43,509 nt of DNA, from contig JAWUXM010000032.1 in NCBI GenBank assembly GCA_034111325.1, forward strand, positions 1-43,509, in the 5' to 3' direction. The notes beneath the pieces were generated by a model, which searched no databases, was not told the origin of the DNA, and saw only the letters and a list, made by a program, of their open reading frames with translations. Both the position numbers and the translations under genes were made by a program. The DNA comes from JAWUXM01 sp034111325. Its GTDB lineage: Bacteria > Pseudomonadota > Alphaproteobacteria > Rickettsiales > JABIRX01. Below are positions 9,157 to 18,445 of the stretch, piece by piece (the stretch's first letter is position 1; every line of letters begins with the position of its first letter).

Positions 9157-9630
9157 ATGTCTAATTTACCTATTACTAAAAACGGCTATGCCAACATAGA
9201 AGCTGAGATTAAAGAACTCAAAACTTTTCAGCGCCCGGCTATCATCAAAGCCATAGCTGAAGCACGTGAACATGGCGATTTAAAAGAAAACGCTGAATAT
9301 CACTCTGCCCGTGACAAACAAAGCTTTATTGAAGGTAGAGTTTTAGAATTAGAAGATAAAGTTGCACGGGCGCTCATTGTTGACCCAACCAAATTATCAG
9401 GCGATATAGTTAAATTTGGAGCGACTGTAAGCCTGCTTGACCTTGATAATGATGAAGAATTTACTTACCAAATCGTTAGTGAATATGAAGCTAACTTTAA
9501 AAAAGGCTTAATCTCTAATACATCTCCTATTGCTCGTGGCTTAATGGGAAAGGCACTTGGTGATGAAGCAATTATTCAAACTCCTAAAGGCCAGAAATCA
9601 TATGAAATAACTAAGGTTGAGTTTAAATAA
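9157..9630 (+). CDS. greA: Transcription elongation factor GreA
   Basis: 157 residues, the normal size. It rescues backtracked RNA polymerase by stimulating transcript cleavage in the secondary channel. The start is the ATG at 9157 (MSNLPITKNGY), which matches the conserved GreA N-terminus; an upstream TTG would add 15 atypical residues. The N-terminal coiled coil contains the conserved acidic tip region (REHGDLKENAEYHSARDKQ), and the C-terminal FKBP-like domain ends in PIARGLMGKALGDE and GQKSYEITKVEF. It lies 54 bp after lysK. Its stop overlaps the convergent glutamine-synthetase-like gene by 8 bp, so no separate terminator exists between them. Confidence 0.96.
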   Translation: MSNLPITKNGYANIEAEIKELKTFQRPAIIKAIAEAREHGDLKENAEYHSARDKQSFIEGRVLELEDKVARALIVDPTKLSGDIVKFGATVSLLDLDNDEEFTYQIVSEYEANFKKGLISNTSPIARGLMGKALGDEAIIQTPKGQKSYEITKVEFK

Positions 9631-10528
9631 TTTTATAAAACTGCAACATCTCTTCTAATCTAGAATCACTAAAAACATCCTCCGCTTCCTTTAAATTCCT
9701 TGGGAATTTTGGCAATTCATATTGCTCATCAAAAGCATTGCCATAGATTTTTGGTAATAAAGGCACAATCTTGTTCTCTATACCATATTTTATACTCAGC
9801 AAAATTATTGCCAACGCCATATAAGGGTCACTTGATGCAGATGGCACACGATATTCAATATGTTTTTGCCTAATATCCGTTGCACAATCTGGAATACGAA
9901 TTGCTGTTGTACGGTTATTTCCTCCCCAACTCACATTCATTGGTGCATTAGTTGTCGAGCAACGTAAACGGCGCTGTTCTGTATCTAAATTTATATGCGG
10001 TGCAAATCTTGCATAATTATCTTTGTTTTTTGCTAACAGAAAAATAGATGACAACATGTATTCAAGTAAACCACCAATCGCAAAATTTAACATTGAATTA
10101 TCGGCATCGGCAAAAACATTATTACCCTTCACATCTTCGAGAGAGATATGAATATGCAGCCCATTACCAACATCACTATCTTTAGAAGGTTTCGCCAGAA
10201 AGCTTGCTGCTAAATCATAGAGCTTTGCTTTATCGCTAATTATTTTACGCAATGATAAAGTTTGTTCGGCAATTTGGCAGACATCTTTACTATGCAATAA
10301 ATTGATTTCAAATTGACCATTGCCAACTTCCTTTTCAATCTCGCTTGTTTTGATATCTAGTGAATGAAGTGATTTTATTACAGAAGAAAACAGAGCATCT
10401 AAATCATATGATGCTAACTCCCTAGCCTTATCTCCAATTAAAAAAAATTCAATTTCTGTAGAAACAATTGGTACTACACCAAGATCTCCTATGAAATTAT
10501 CAACAATAGTTTGCAGAGAATGTTTCAT
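9623..10528 (-). CDS. Glutamine-synthetase-like protein, catalytic domain only
   Basis: 301 residues, against about 440-470 for ordinary type I glutamine synthetase. The N-terminal beta-grasp domain is absent and the protein begins almost directly with the catalytic fold (STEIEFFLIG). Metal and substrate residues are kept: E25/E27, E74 in GNGQFEIN, His125/His127 in GNGLHIHIS, NNRTTAIRIP with its arginines, and IEYRVPSASSDPYMALA near the end. It might ligate ammonia or an amine to glutamate, but the active site of the family is built between subunits using the missing beta-grasp domain, so activity is uncertain. It lies downstream of trxA on the same strand and converges on greA. A decayed gene or a specialised gamma-glutamyl ligase are both possible. 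Confidence 0.85.
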   Translation of the reverse strand: MKHSLQTIVDNFIGDLGVVPIVSTEIEFFLIGDKARELASYDLDALFSSVIKSLHSLDIKTSEIEKEVGNGQFEINLLHSKDVCQIAEQTLSLRKIISDKAKLYDLAASFLAKPSKDSDVGNGLHIHISLEDVKGNNVFADADNSMLNFAIGGLLEYMLSSIFLLAKNKDNYARFAPHINLDTEQRRLRCSTTNAPMNVSWGGNNRTTAIRIPDCATDIRQKHIEYRVPSASSDPYMALAIILLSIKYGIENKIVPLLPKIYGNAFDEQYELPKFPRNLKEAEDVFSDSRLEEMLQFYKII

Positions 10529-10570
10529 GTTTATTTACTACAGTTAAGGAGGCTGCTTGAAAAATGTACT

Positions 10571-10609
10571 TGTCATCGCCTGAATCCCGTAAGGATTCTA
10601 GCAATGACA
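10571..10609. repeat. REP-like hairpin GTCAT...ATGAC between trxA and the GS-like gene
   Basis: A 39-bp imperfect palindrome. The outer arms TGTCAT/ATGACA and the inner arms GAATCC/GGATTC surround a 5-nt CGTAA loop. The GTCAT...ATGAC ends are shared with the hairpins at 24476-24499 and 27453-27480. Lying just after trxA on its strand and followed there by a short T tract, it may also act as a weak terminator (inference). Confidence 0.7.
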
Positions 10610-10673
10610 CCGTATTCAAAACTAAATAACATGCAATTAACTATGCTCCCTACAATGGAACATTGTGCATAGC

Positions 10674-10991
10674 CTAGATATTGTCGTCCAGCCAAGTTTT
10701 CAATGCACCTTTTGGTAATGCCCCAACCTTATTGGCAATTGACTTCCCGCCTTTAAATAAAATCAAATTAGGAATTCCACGTACTGCAAATTGCGTTGGT
10801 GTTTCAGGGTTTTCATCAATGTTAACTTTGAATACTTCTATTTTGCCTTTATATTCCGCAGCTAAATCATCAATTACAGGTCCTAATTGCTTACAAGGGC
10901 CACACCATTCTGCCCAAAAATCTACCAAAACTGGCAATTCTGATTCTAATACATCTTTCTTGAAATCTGCGTCTGTAGTTTGTTTTGTCAT
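10674..10991 (-). CDS. trxA: Thioredoxin
   Basis: 105 residues. It is a cytoplasmic protein-disulfide reductant with the active site WCGPC (Cys30 and Cys33), preceded by VLVDFWAEW. The cis-proline region is RGIPNLILFKGG, and the length and fold order are those of standard TrxA. It lies 54 bp downstream of addA on the same strand. addB-addA-trxA is a recurrent alphaproteobacterial order, so the linkage supports both calls. Downstream is a REP-like hairpin and then the glutamine-synthetase-like gene. Confidence 0.97.
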   Translation of the reverse strand: MTKQTTDADFKKDVLESELPVLVDFWAEWCGPCKQLGPVIDDLAAEYKGKIEVFKVNIDENPETPTQFAVRGIPNLILFKGGKSIANKVGALPKGALKTWLDDNI

Positions 10992-11045
10992 ATTTATAAT
11001 ATTGTTAAAGTTTCTTCATTAAAGATAGGAGGCTACACTTACAAA

Positions 11046-14000
11046 TCAAGCCCCAGTTTCAAAATATTTTGCTGCAACAGTATATAGTAATGCTGTTTTG
11101 ATTTCCTTGTTAGGGTAAATTTGCTCAATAAGTTTTTTATATAAGGCAAGTTGCTGTAAATATTCCTGACTAATTTCACTAATATTTTTTGGTACTGTAC
11201 TATCACTTTTATAGTCAAGAATCAGGATCTTATCCTGCATAAAAACCAAACGATCAATCTGCCCTACTACCAATCTACCAGAAACTTCACCACTAATTTG
11301 CACTTCACATTTTGCATCATATGCGAATAAACCAACGAATTCATCCATGACAGCACTAAGCTGCTGAGCAATGATTTCTTTTTCGCCTTTCTTGAGAAAC
11401 TCACCTTTTTGACTTAGAATCTGTTCAATATCAGCAGAAGTTTTTATATGCTCCAGAACATAATGAACGAGCTCACCCTTTTTTGTTGTGTAGTTATTTT
11501 CTGTGTTTTTTGAGCTAGATGCGGTGGCATATTCCTGCTCATCGCTTAAATTTAGCTTCTCATGCAAATAGGCGGGCAATGTTATTTCCTCTTCCTCAGC
11601 ATCATTAGCGATTTCCTTTGCTAACACTTCATCATGATAATTTGTGATAATTAAATTATCATCTTGCTGTACCGCAATATCACGTACTGCCTCAGTAATA
11701 ATCTTATACCAATTCTTATCATTTTTACTGCCTTGCACACCACCAATATATAACTCATCCTCCGCTCTAGTTAGAGCCACATATAATAGACGCATAGATT
11801 CAGCATTCTCTTTTAACTTATGTTTATTATGTAGAGATTCAGCATATTCCTCGCGATATTCCTTGCGTGCTACCCACATTAACATCTTATCATCATCATC
11901 AGAAAATAAGATGTTATTGCTATAGGTTTTTGTCTTACTTGTAGTATCTGGCAAAATAACAATCGGCGCTTGTAAGCCTTTAGATGCATGAATCGTCATA
12001 ATCCTCACCGCATCAACACCACTCTCCATATCTGCCTTGATCTCACTTTTTCTCTTGGTAAAATAACATGCAAAATTATCAAAGGTTGGGATTTCATTTT
12101 CTATAAAAATCATGATCTCCTCCAGAAAAAGATTGAGAATTTTATTCACATCATCACCAAGCCTTGCGATGAATTTTTGCCTGCCAGCCTTTACGTCCAA
12201 AATATAAGAAAAATACTCATAAACTGTTTTGCTTTTACTTAATAAAATTAATTCATTGAGCTGCGTATGAAGTTTTGTATCTGCAATATTTTCCCAAATA
12301 GATTTATCACCACGCTCATAGCAAATTTCAAAAAGCTCTGTTTCACTCAAAGCAATTAATGGTGATTTTAATAAACATGCGAGGTTTAAATCATCATGTG
12401 GCAAGGTAATAAATTTCGCTAACGCCAGCAAATCCTGCACAGCGATATTCTCCAGCAAATTAATTTTATCCTCAGCTGCAACTGGGATATGTCTTTTATG
12501 TAATGCCTTGATAATAAAATTACGCAAATCGCCTCTTTTACGTAACAAGATCATAATATCGCCCGCCCTTACTGGCCTTTCTTGCGCAGCTATGACTCGT
12601 TTATTTTCTAACCAATCAGCAATTTTATCAGCAATATTTTCAGCCAATTCTGAATTTGCATTATGTTTAGAAATTCGCTTTTCAGGAAATTGCCACGGCA
12701 CTCTTTCGATATTTTCTTTTTGTTGTTCTACCAACGGCCAAATCTCGACCAAACCTTTCGCCTCTATGCGGTGTGCATTATGCTGCGTAGCAAAATCCGC
12801 AAATGAATTCTGCACTTGCGGTAATTTACATAATTCATTAACCAAATCTAAAATTGGTGGCACCGAACGATATGAAATATCTAAATTTATATCACACCAT
12901 GTTTTTTCTACCTGCTGCGTTTTATCAGCTAATAATTTTCTAACTTGTGCGAATAAACTATGTTCAGCACCCTGAAAACTAAAAATCGATTGCTTATCAT
13001 CCCCAACGACAAAGATAGTTTTATTTTCTTCACTAGCACCCTCGCCAGCAAAAAATTCTTCTAATAATTTATAAATTATTTGCCAATGCCAAATACTCGT
13101 ATCTTGCGCTTCATCGATTAATATATGATCTATCCCGCCTTCTAACTTATAAAGTATCCATTCTTGCGCAGCAGAGTTTTCTAACAACTCGATGGTTTTA
13201 ATAATTAAATCTGCATAATCAAAAACTCCTTCCTGCTCTTTTAGAAGAGCATAATTTGTTAAAAATTCTTCAGCAATAATTAGCAATGCCTCGGTTAATT
13301 CTAGCGTTTTATTAATCGCAATATCATTAGAGAGTGTTTGTAATTTCTCCTGCTCTTGACTAATTAGCAGTGAGAATTCTTCTAACTCTTGATCATATTG
13401 CTTTTTAAAAAGACGAATTGGAACTTGCCCCTTACTATCTAAAAATATTTTACGATAGCGTGTTAAAGACTCCATCGTTAATTTATCTAACGATAAAGCT
13501 TCCTCAATATAAGGAACTTTACGTGCATCATTCATCCCATCACTCTCTTGTGATACAGAAAAAAGCTTCTCCAGTAAAGCCCTATCTACTAATTGATATT
13601 CACGAAATAAATCTTCTTCTAAACGATATGGTAATTTTCCGCCAATCTGCTCAGCGAGTTTATGCAATAGGTTTTTAGCACCCTCATGGTGATCTAATAT
13701 CAAAGCAATCTTATCGCGCTGGCCAGCAATATTTTTAAAGATCTCTGGTAATTGTATGAAATGTAATTCAGCAGCAATTTTATCTATCGAATCTAAGATG
13801 TTTTTATTCAACAAACTCTGCTCCTGCGCTTGATTCAACAAAAGATTCTGTTGATTATCATCAGCTAATTTAAAACCAACATTGAGCCCAGCCTCTAAAG
13901 AAAAACGTTTTAATAATGATTGGCAGAATGAATGAATTGTCTGAATTTTAACATTCTCATGATTGGCAAAAAGTTGGTGAAAAAGCCCTTGTGCTAAATC

Positions 14001-14288
14001 AACTATTTCATCAGCTGGCTTTTCACCAAAAAGCTTAAATAAAATTTCTTGCAATTCTTCTTTAGTAACTTCAGTCCAGCGACTAATCTCTCGATTAACT
14101 CGCTCTAACATCTCACTTGCTGCGGCATTAGTGAATGTTAGACATAGTATCTTGCTAGGCTCATTGCCTTCTAGTAATAAGCGCAAAACCCGATCAGTTA
14201 GGATTTTTGTTTTTCCTGTACCAGCGCTCGCCCCTACCCAAACTGAATGGTTTGGATTTGCTGCTTGAATTTGTGAATTATTTAACAT
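11046..14288 (-). CDS. addA: Double-strand break repair helicase-nuclease AddA
   Basis: 1080 residues, a UvrD-like superfamily 1 helicase with a C-terminal RecB-type nuclease. It unwinds and resects double-strand ends for RecA loading, normally as a heterodimer with AddB. The motifs appear in order: Walker A GASAGTGKT (19-27), LTFTNAAASEM, TIHSFCQSLL, Walker B ILIDEAQDTS, GDDKQSIFSFQGA, ISYRSVPPI, IMTIHASKG and LLYVALTRAEDELY. The nuclease domain has GQIDRLV and LDYKSD (D1025, K1027) and lies in the last 130 residues, so the nuclease appears intact. trxA follows. The partner addB, normally immediately upstream, is absent: the divergent thrB occupies that side. Confidence 0.95.
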   Translation of the reverse strand: MLNNSQIQAANPNHSVWVGASAGTGKTKILTDRVLRLLLEGNEPSKILCLTFTNAAASEMLERVNREISRWTEVTKEELQEILFKLFGEKPADEIVDLAQGLFHQLFANHENVKIQTIHSFCQSLLKRFSLEAGLNVGFKLADDNQQNLLLNQAQEQSLLNKNILDSIDKIAAELHFIQLPEIFKNIAGQRDKIALILDHHEGAKNLLHKLAEQIGGKLPYRLEEDLFREYQLVDRALLEKLFSVSQESDGMNDARKVPYIEEALSLDKLTMESLTRYRKIFLDSKGQVPIRLFKKQYDQELEEFSLLISQEQEKLQTLSNDIAINKTLELTEALLIIAEEFLTNYALLKEQEGVFDYADLIIKTIELLENSAAQEWILYKLEGGIDHILIDEAQDTSIWHWQIIYKLLEEFFAGEGASEENKTIFVVGDDKQSIFSFQGAEHSLFAQVRKLLADKTQQVEKTWCDINLDISYRSVPPILDLVNELCKLPQVQNSFADFATQHNAHRIEAKGLVEIWPLVEQQKENIERVPWQFPEKRISKHNANSELAENIADKIADWLENKRVIAAQERPVRAGDIMILLRKRGDLRNFIIKALHKRHIPVAAEDKINLLENIAVQDLLALAKFITLPHDDLNLACLLKSPLIALSETELFEICYERGDKSIWENIADTKLHTQLNELILLSKSKTVYEYFSYILDVKAGRQKFIARLGDDVNKILNLFLEEIMIFIENEIPTFDNFACYFTKRKSEIKADMESGVDAVRIMTIHASKGLQAPIVILPDTTSKTKTYSNNILFSDDDDKMLMWVARKEYREEYAESLHNKHKLKENAESMRLLYVALTRAEDELYIGGVQGSKNDKNWYKIITEAVRDIAVQQDDNLIITNYHDEVLAKEIANDAEEEEITLPAYLHEKLNLSDEQEYATASSSKNTENNYTTKKGELVHYVLEHIKTSADIEQILSQKGEFLKKGEKEIIAQQLSAVMDEFVGLFAYDAKCEVQISGEVSGRLVVGQIDRLVFMQDKILILDYKSDSTVPKNISEISQEYLQQLALYKKLIEQIYPNKEIKTALLYTVAAKYFETGA

Positions 14289-14342
14289 TGTAAATTGCCA
14301 TAATCATTTTTATACTGCCGCAAAATCTATCTCTAAAGTAGC

Positions 14343-15275
14343 ATGGCGGTCTATACTAAACTCACAATCGCAGACGTAAATAATATCTTAATGGATTATG
14401 ATATTGGTGATGTTGAATCTCACTCTGCAATTGCCGAAGGGATAGAGAACACTAACTATCTCCTTAAAACCAGCAATGGCAAGTTTATCCTTACTATTTT
14501 TGAGCAAAGAGTAAAAAAGGACGACCTTCCATTCTATATAAATCTTATAGAATATTTATATCAACAAAACCTACCCTGCCCTAAAATTATTAGACAAAAT
14601 AATGGCGAAAGCATTTTTCAATTCAAGAGCAAATCTGGACTTATCCAAAGCTTTTTAGATGGAGAACAAGTTAGCAACATCACAATACAACATTGTCATT
14701 CTCTTGGTAAATTCCTTGGCGAAATGCATTTAGGAGCAGATGGCTTTACTGAAGAGAGAGAAAACTCTCTCTCAATAGACGGGCAAACCCAGCTTTATCA
14801 AAAAGTTAGCGGTGACCTTGAAAGCAATACATCAGATATGATTGCTAAGATACTGACAAAGCTAAAAGTCGTGCCTTGTGGCGACTTGCCAAAAGGTGTA
14901 ATTCATGGTGATTTATTTCCTGATAATTTATTTTGGCAGAATGACAAAATCTCTGGGGTAATTGATTTCTACTTTGCTTGCCATTATTTCCTAATTTACG
15001 ATATTGCGGTTTGCATTAATGCTTGGTGCTTTGATGAACAACATGTTTTTGATAAAGAAAAATACCAAGCGCTTCTAGATGGGTATGAGCAAATAAGGCA
15101 ATTATCTGACAGCGAGAAGAGCATGATGAAACCTATGTGTTTGCGTGCTAGCATGCGCTTTTTCCTTACACGCACTTATGATCAAATCCACTCACCAAAA
15201 GACGCTTTGGTAAATCATAAAGACCCAGATGAATATCTCATTAAGTTAAAATTCTTTGATAATTGGCAGAAATGA
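14343..15275 (+). CDS. thrB: Homoserine kinase (APH-fold)
   Basis: 310 residues. It phosphorylates homoserine in threonine biosynthesis. This is the aminoglycoside-phosphotransferase-fold enzyme typical of alphaproteobacteria, not the GHMP-type ThrB of E. coli. The N-lobe holds IENTNYLLKTSNGKFILTIFE. The catalytic loop is VIHGDLFPDNLFW (H188, D190), followed by the metal-binding GVIDFYFACH. It is divergent from addA across 54 bp, and its TGA overlaps the rnhA ATG (ATGA). The thrB-rnhA pair is common in alphaproteobacteria. Retention of the enzyme suggests the organism makes at least part of its own threonine. Confidence 0.92.
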   Translation: MAVYTKLTIADVNNILMDYDIGDVESHSAIAEGIENTNYLLKTSNGKFILTIFEQRVKKDDLPFYINLIEYLYQQNLPCPKIIRQNNGESIFQFKSKSGLIQSFLDGEQVSNITIQHCHSLGKFLGEMHLGADGFTEERENSLSIDGQTQLYQKVSGDLESNTSDMIAKILTKLKVVPCGDLPKGVIHGDLFPDNLFWQNDKISGVIDFYFACHYFLIYDIAVCINAWCFDEQHVFDKEKYQALLDGYEQIRQLSDSEKSMMKPMCLRASMRFFLTRTYDQIHSPKDALVNHKDPDEYLIKLKFFDNWQK

Positions 15276-15706
15276 AAAAAGTAGAAATCTACACAGATGG
15301 CTCTTGTTTTGGTAATCCTGGCGTTGGCGGTTGGGGAGCTATTTTAATTTGCGGAAAAGATAAAAGAGAAATCAATGGCGGCGAGGAGCACACTACCAAC
15401 AACAAGATGGAACTGATGGCGGCAATTAAAGCCTTAGAAGCTTTAAAATCTCCCTGTGAAATTACCCTGCATACTGACAGTAAATATGTCCAAAATGGCA
15501 TCACTAGCTGGATTCATAATTGGCAAAAAAACAATTGGCGGACTGCTAATAAAAAAGAAGTAAAAAATAAAGAACTTTGGCAAGAACTGCATGAACTTAA
15601 CCAAAAACATAAAATCAATTGGCAATGGGTTAAGGCACATAATGGTCACGATCTTAACGAACGCGCTGATGATCTAGCACGAATCTACCCTACAGAAAAT
15701 TCCTAA
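15272..15706 (+). CDS. rnhA: Ribonuclease HI
   Basis: 144 residues from the ATG at 15272, which overlaps the thrB stop; an in-frame TTG 9 nt upstream is unlikely. It degrades the RNA strand of RNA-DNA hybrids. The catalytic carboxylates are all present: D9 in YTDGSC, E47 in NNKMELMA, D69 in HTDSKYV and D133 in NERADDLA. The handle region WRTANKKEVKNKELWQEL is present and the length is standard. The last codons overlap by 4 bp the end of the convergent ankyrin gene. Confidence 0.97.
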   Translation: MKKVEIYTDGSCFGNPGVGGWGAILICGKDKREINGGEEHTTNNKMELMAAIKALEALKSPCEITLHTDSKYVQNGITSWIHNWQKNNWRTANKKEVKNKELWQELHELNQKHKINWQWVKAHNGHDLNERADDLARIYPTENS

Positions 15707-18414
15707 CGCTGCGGTGGTGATGGTGATGGTGATGAATTGCTTCTCCCAACTGCATCAACATATGATGGTGGAGGTGGTGATGGCAACAATGCTCCTATAG
15801 ATTCACTAGCAGCATATGGAGGCGGCGATTGTAACAATGCTCCCATAGATTCACTAGCATCATATGGAGGCGGCGATAGCTCTGTTCGCAAGGTGTTATA
15901 TTTTTCTTGCAAAACCTTTAGCTCCCCCTGAAGTCTTGTGGCTTTATGCGCTCTTTCCATAGGCCCAGGGCGCTCTATAAAGGGTAAGGCATTGAGCTCC
16001 TTGACTTTGCGCCCAAGAGTATCAACTTCCCCTGTCAGATCCTTGTTCTCCTGTGCTAATGCTAGTTTATCTTTAGCTGTTTTTTTAATTAGACGATCCT
16101 TATCCTTAACGGCGCCTTTTTCTTTCTTTAACTCCTTTTCTTGTTTATCAAGTGCCTCTTTAGCAGTTGTAATATCTCTATTCAGATTCTTCACATCCCT
16201 GTTAAGCTGCTCAATTTTATCATTAGCCCTTTTAATCTGCTTGTTCAGTTTCACTACATTTTCCTCAGGATGTGGCGGTGACAACACATTGGCGATAACC
16301 TCGCTACCTCTTGCCAGCCCTGCTTTTATTTTCCTCTCCGCTGCATAACGCGCATCTTCATCCGGTTTAATATCTTCATGAGGATTATTTACCTCCTGTA
16401 CATTTTCCAACCCCCTCACCCGATCTGCAAAAACATTTCTTTCTCCTTCAACTCGAGTTACTTTGTCTTTTTCTCTTTTAAGCAAAACCCCCAGAATAAT
16501 GCTAGTTGCACTCATTATGGCAACAATGGTATTGAGCAATACATTACTGGACTCCTCACTCTTTTGTCCTTCTGGTTTTTGCCTATCCTTTTTTTGATAA
16601 CCCTTCTCTTGCAAAAGCTTTATCTCTACTGGTACAGAAAGCTTTTTTTCCTCTATATCCGGTTCAGCTACTTGTTTAGGAGGATTTATTTTAGCCTTCA
16701 AAAGCTCAACAATCTTCATGCTCCCTTTATTTACAGCAAGCCTAAGAGGCGTCAATCCTTCATTATTTGCTTTATTAGGATTGGCTCCCTTCTCCAATAG
16801 ACGCTCAACAATATTATGATAACCATTATTTATAGCAATCAAAAGAGGCGTGTCTCCTGCAGTATTTGCTTTATTAGGATCTATGCTTTCTTGCTCCAAT
16901 AAAAGTTTAGCAATATTCCATCTTTTCATATTTATAGCAAGAATAAGAGGCGTGTCTCCTTTAGTATTTACTTGATTAGGATCGGCTCCTGCAGCCAATA
17001 AAAGCTCAGCCACATTACTATGTTGCCTAAATACAGCAAACAAAAGAGGCGTGTCTCCTTGAGGTCCTCCTTTATTAAGATCTGTTTTACTTTTCTGCAA
17101 TAAAAGCTTAACAGCCTTCGTGAAATTGTTATATGCAGCAAGCATAAGAGGCGTCATTCCTCCATTATTTGCTTTATTAGGATCTATTTTATCATTATTC
17201 AATAAAAGCTTAATAATCTTCGTATGATTGCTCGACACAGCACTCAAAAGAGGCGTCACTCCTCCATTATTTGCTTTATTAGGATCGGCTCCTGCAGCCA
17301 ATAAAAGCTTACTAATCTTCACTCGCTTTTTATCTACAGCATGGAAGAAAGGAGTCTCTCCTGTAACATCTGCTAAATTAGGCATAGCTTTATACTCCAA
17401 TAAAAGCTTAACAAGAACCATGTCACCTCTCTCCGCAGCAAGGGAAAGAGGCGCATATCCATAACCATCTCTCTTATTAGGGTCGGCTCTTGCAGCTAAT
17501 ATATTAGGATCGGCTCCTGCAGCCAGTAACGCCCTAACAATCTCCACATGATTTGTATCTATAGCACGCAGCAGAATCGTCGCCCCTGCAGCATTTACTA
17601 ATGTGTTAGGATCGGCTCCTGCAGCCAATAACGCCTTAACAATCTCCACATTACTGTCCTTTACAGCCATCAGCAGAATCGCCGCCCCTGCAGCATTTAC
17701 TTCGTTAGGATCGACTCCTGCATCCAATAACCGTTGAAACTCGACCATATTACTTGCTGCTGCTGCAGAGAAAAGACCTCCAACTGGTTTTGCCCCAACA
17801 CCAAAATTGAACATATTAGGGAAGGGATCCCACCCACTTGTACTTTCTGGAGATTGAGTTAATTGTGTATCACCAGTACCACCTAATATATTTTTTGCGG
17901 CTGATAATGCGCCAACCGCAAGGGCAGCCCACTTTAAAAGAGAACCCTTTTTGCCTCCTTGGGCAAGAAGGGTTGTATTTGCTTCAACTCTTGAGTTTCG
18001 AGCTATTATTACGTCCCTCTCCATCAACTCACTGTTGTTATAGACTCTATAGCTTGGTTCAATGCCAAGGGGTCTACCGGATACATTTATAAGATCGTTA
18101 ACCTCTGAAGAGCTCACTTCATAATTAGATGGGTATTGTTGATATAAATGATTATATGCGCCTAGATCGGTTTGAAGTAGTGGCTGTTTGTTTTGAACTT
18201 GATCCCCAACTTTCAGGGCAATTTTTGAAAATGATTTGTCATTATTCACAAGCTTCTGCCCTATATAAGTTCTTCTTATACCACCCTTCTCTTTTACGGT
18301 TACAGCATATGCTTGTTGATCTACGCCCTTACTATTTAAAAAAGATATTTCTCGAATTGATTCAATAATTCCGTCTTTTGAAATATGTATTCCTGTTTCT
18401 GCTCTACTTCTCAT
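15703..18414 (-). CDS. Ankyrin-repeat protein with TM segment, coiled coil and PPxY tail (candidate effector)
   Basis: 903 residues. Residues 1-200 match no family I know and include a weakly hydrophobic stretch (LLKWAALAVGALSAA, 159-173). About eleven ankyrin repeats follow at roughly 212-575, most ending in LLLAAGADPN-like turns; the third carries a short insertion (ILAARADPNKRD). A lysine-rich linker precedes one strong membrane segment (NVLLNTIVAIMSATSIILGVLL, about 624-645, split here by description only), and a heptad-rich coiled coil covers about 718-846. The tail is proline-rich with two near-identical units (SPPPYDASES, SPPPYAASES) and then PPPPSYVDA, giving PPxY motifs at 848-851, 864-867 and 882-885. 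PPxY is the ligand of eukaryotic WW domains, for example Nedd4-type ubiquitin ligases. The architecture suggests a host-directed protein, but no secretion signal is recognisable. The gene has its own promoter at 18446-18474 and a purine-rich ribosome site. Confidence 0.9.
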   Translation of the reverse strand: MRSRAETGIHISKDGIIESIREISFLNSKGVDQQAYAVTVKEKGGIRRTYIGQKLVNNDKSFSKIALKVGDQVQNKQPLLQTDLGAYNHLYQQYPSNYEVSSSEVNDLINVSGRPLGIEPSYRVYNNSELMERDVIIARNSRVEANTTLLAQGGKKGSLLKWAALAVGALSAAKNILGGTGDTQLTQSPESTSGWDPFPNMFNFGVGAKPVGGLFSAAAASNMVEFQRLLDAGVDPNEVNAAGAAILLMAVKDSNVEIVKALLAAGADPNTLVNAAGATILLRAIDTNHVEIVRALLAAGADPNILAARADPNKRDGYGYAPLSLAAERGDMVLVKLLLEYKAMPNLADVTGETPFFHAVDKKRVKISKLLLAAGADPNKANNGGVTPLLSAVSSNHTKIIKLLLNNDKIDPNKANNGGMTPLMLAAYNNFTKAVKLLLQKSKTDLNKGGPQGDTPLLFAVFRQHSNVAELLLAAGADPNQVNTKGDTPLILAINMKRWNIAKLLLEQESIDPNKANTAGDTPLLIAINNGYHNIVERLLEKGANPNKANNEGLTPLRLAVNKGSMKIVELLKAKINPPKQVAEPDIEEKKLSVPVEIKLLQEKGYQKKDRQKPEGQKSEESSNVLLNTIVAIMSATSIILGVLLKREKDKVTRVEGERNVFADRVRGLENVQEVNNPHEDIKPDEDARYAAERKIKAGLARGSEVIANVLSPPHPEENVVKLNKQIKRANDKIEQLNRDVKNLNRDITTAKEALDKQEKELKKEKGAVKDKDRLIKKTAKDKLALAQENKDLTGEVDTLGRKVKELNALPFIERPGPMERAHKATRLQGELKVLQEKYNTLRTELSPPPYDASESMGALLQSPPPYAASESIGALLPSPPPPSYVDAVGRSNSSPSPSPPQR

Positions 18415-18445
18415 CTTAACCTCTCTCAGGGTTCATTACGAACGC

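Noticed and set aside
16690..17781. Regularly spaced DNA repeats that might suggest a CRISPR array
   Set aside because: The roughly 100-bp periodicity is the 33-34 residue ankyrin module in one long open frame; no short identical repeats with unique spacers.
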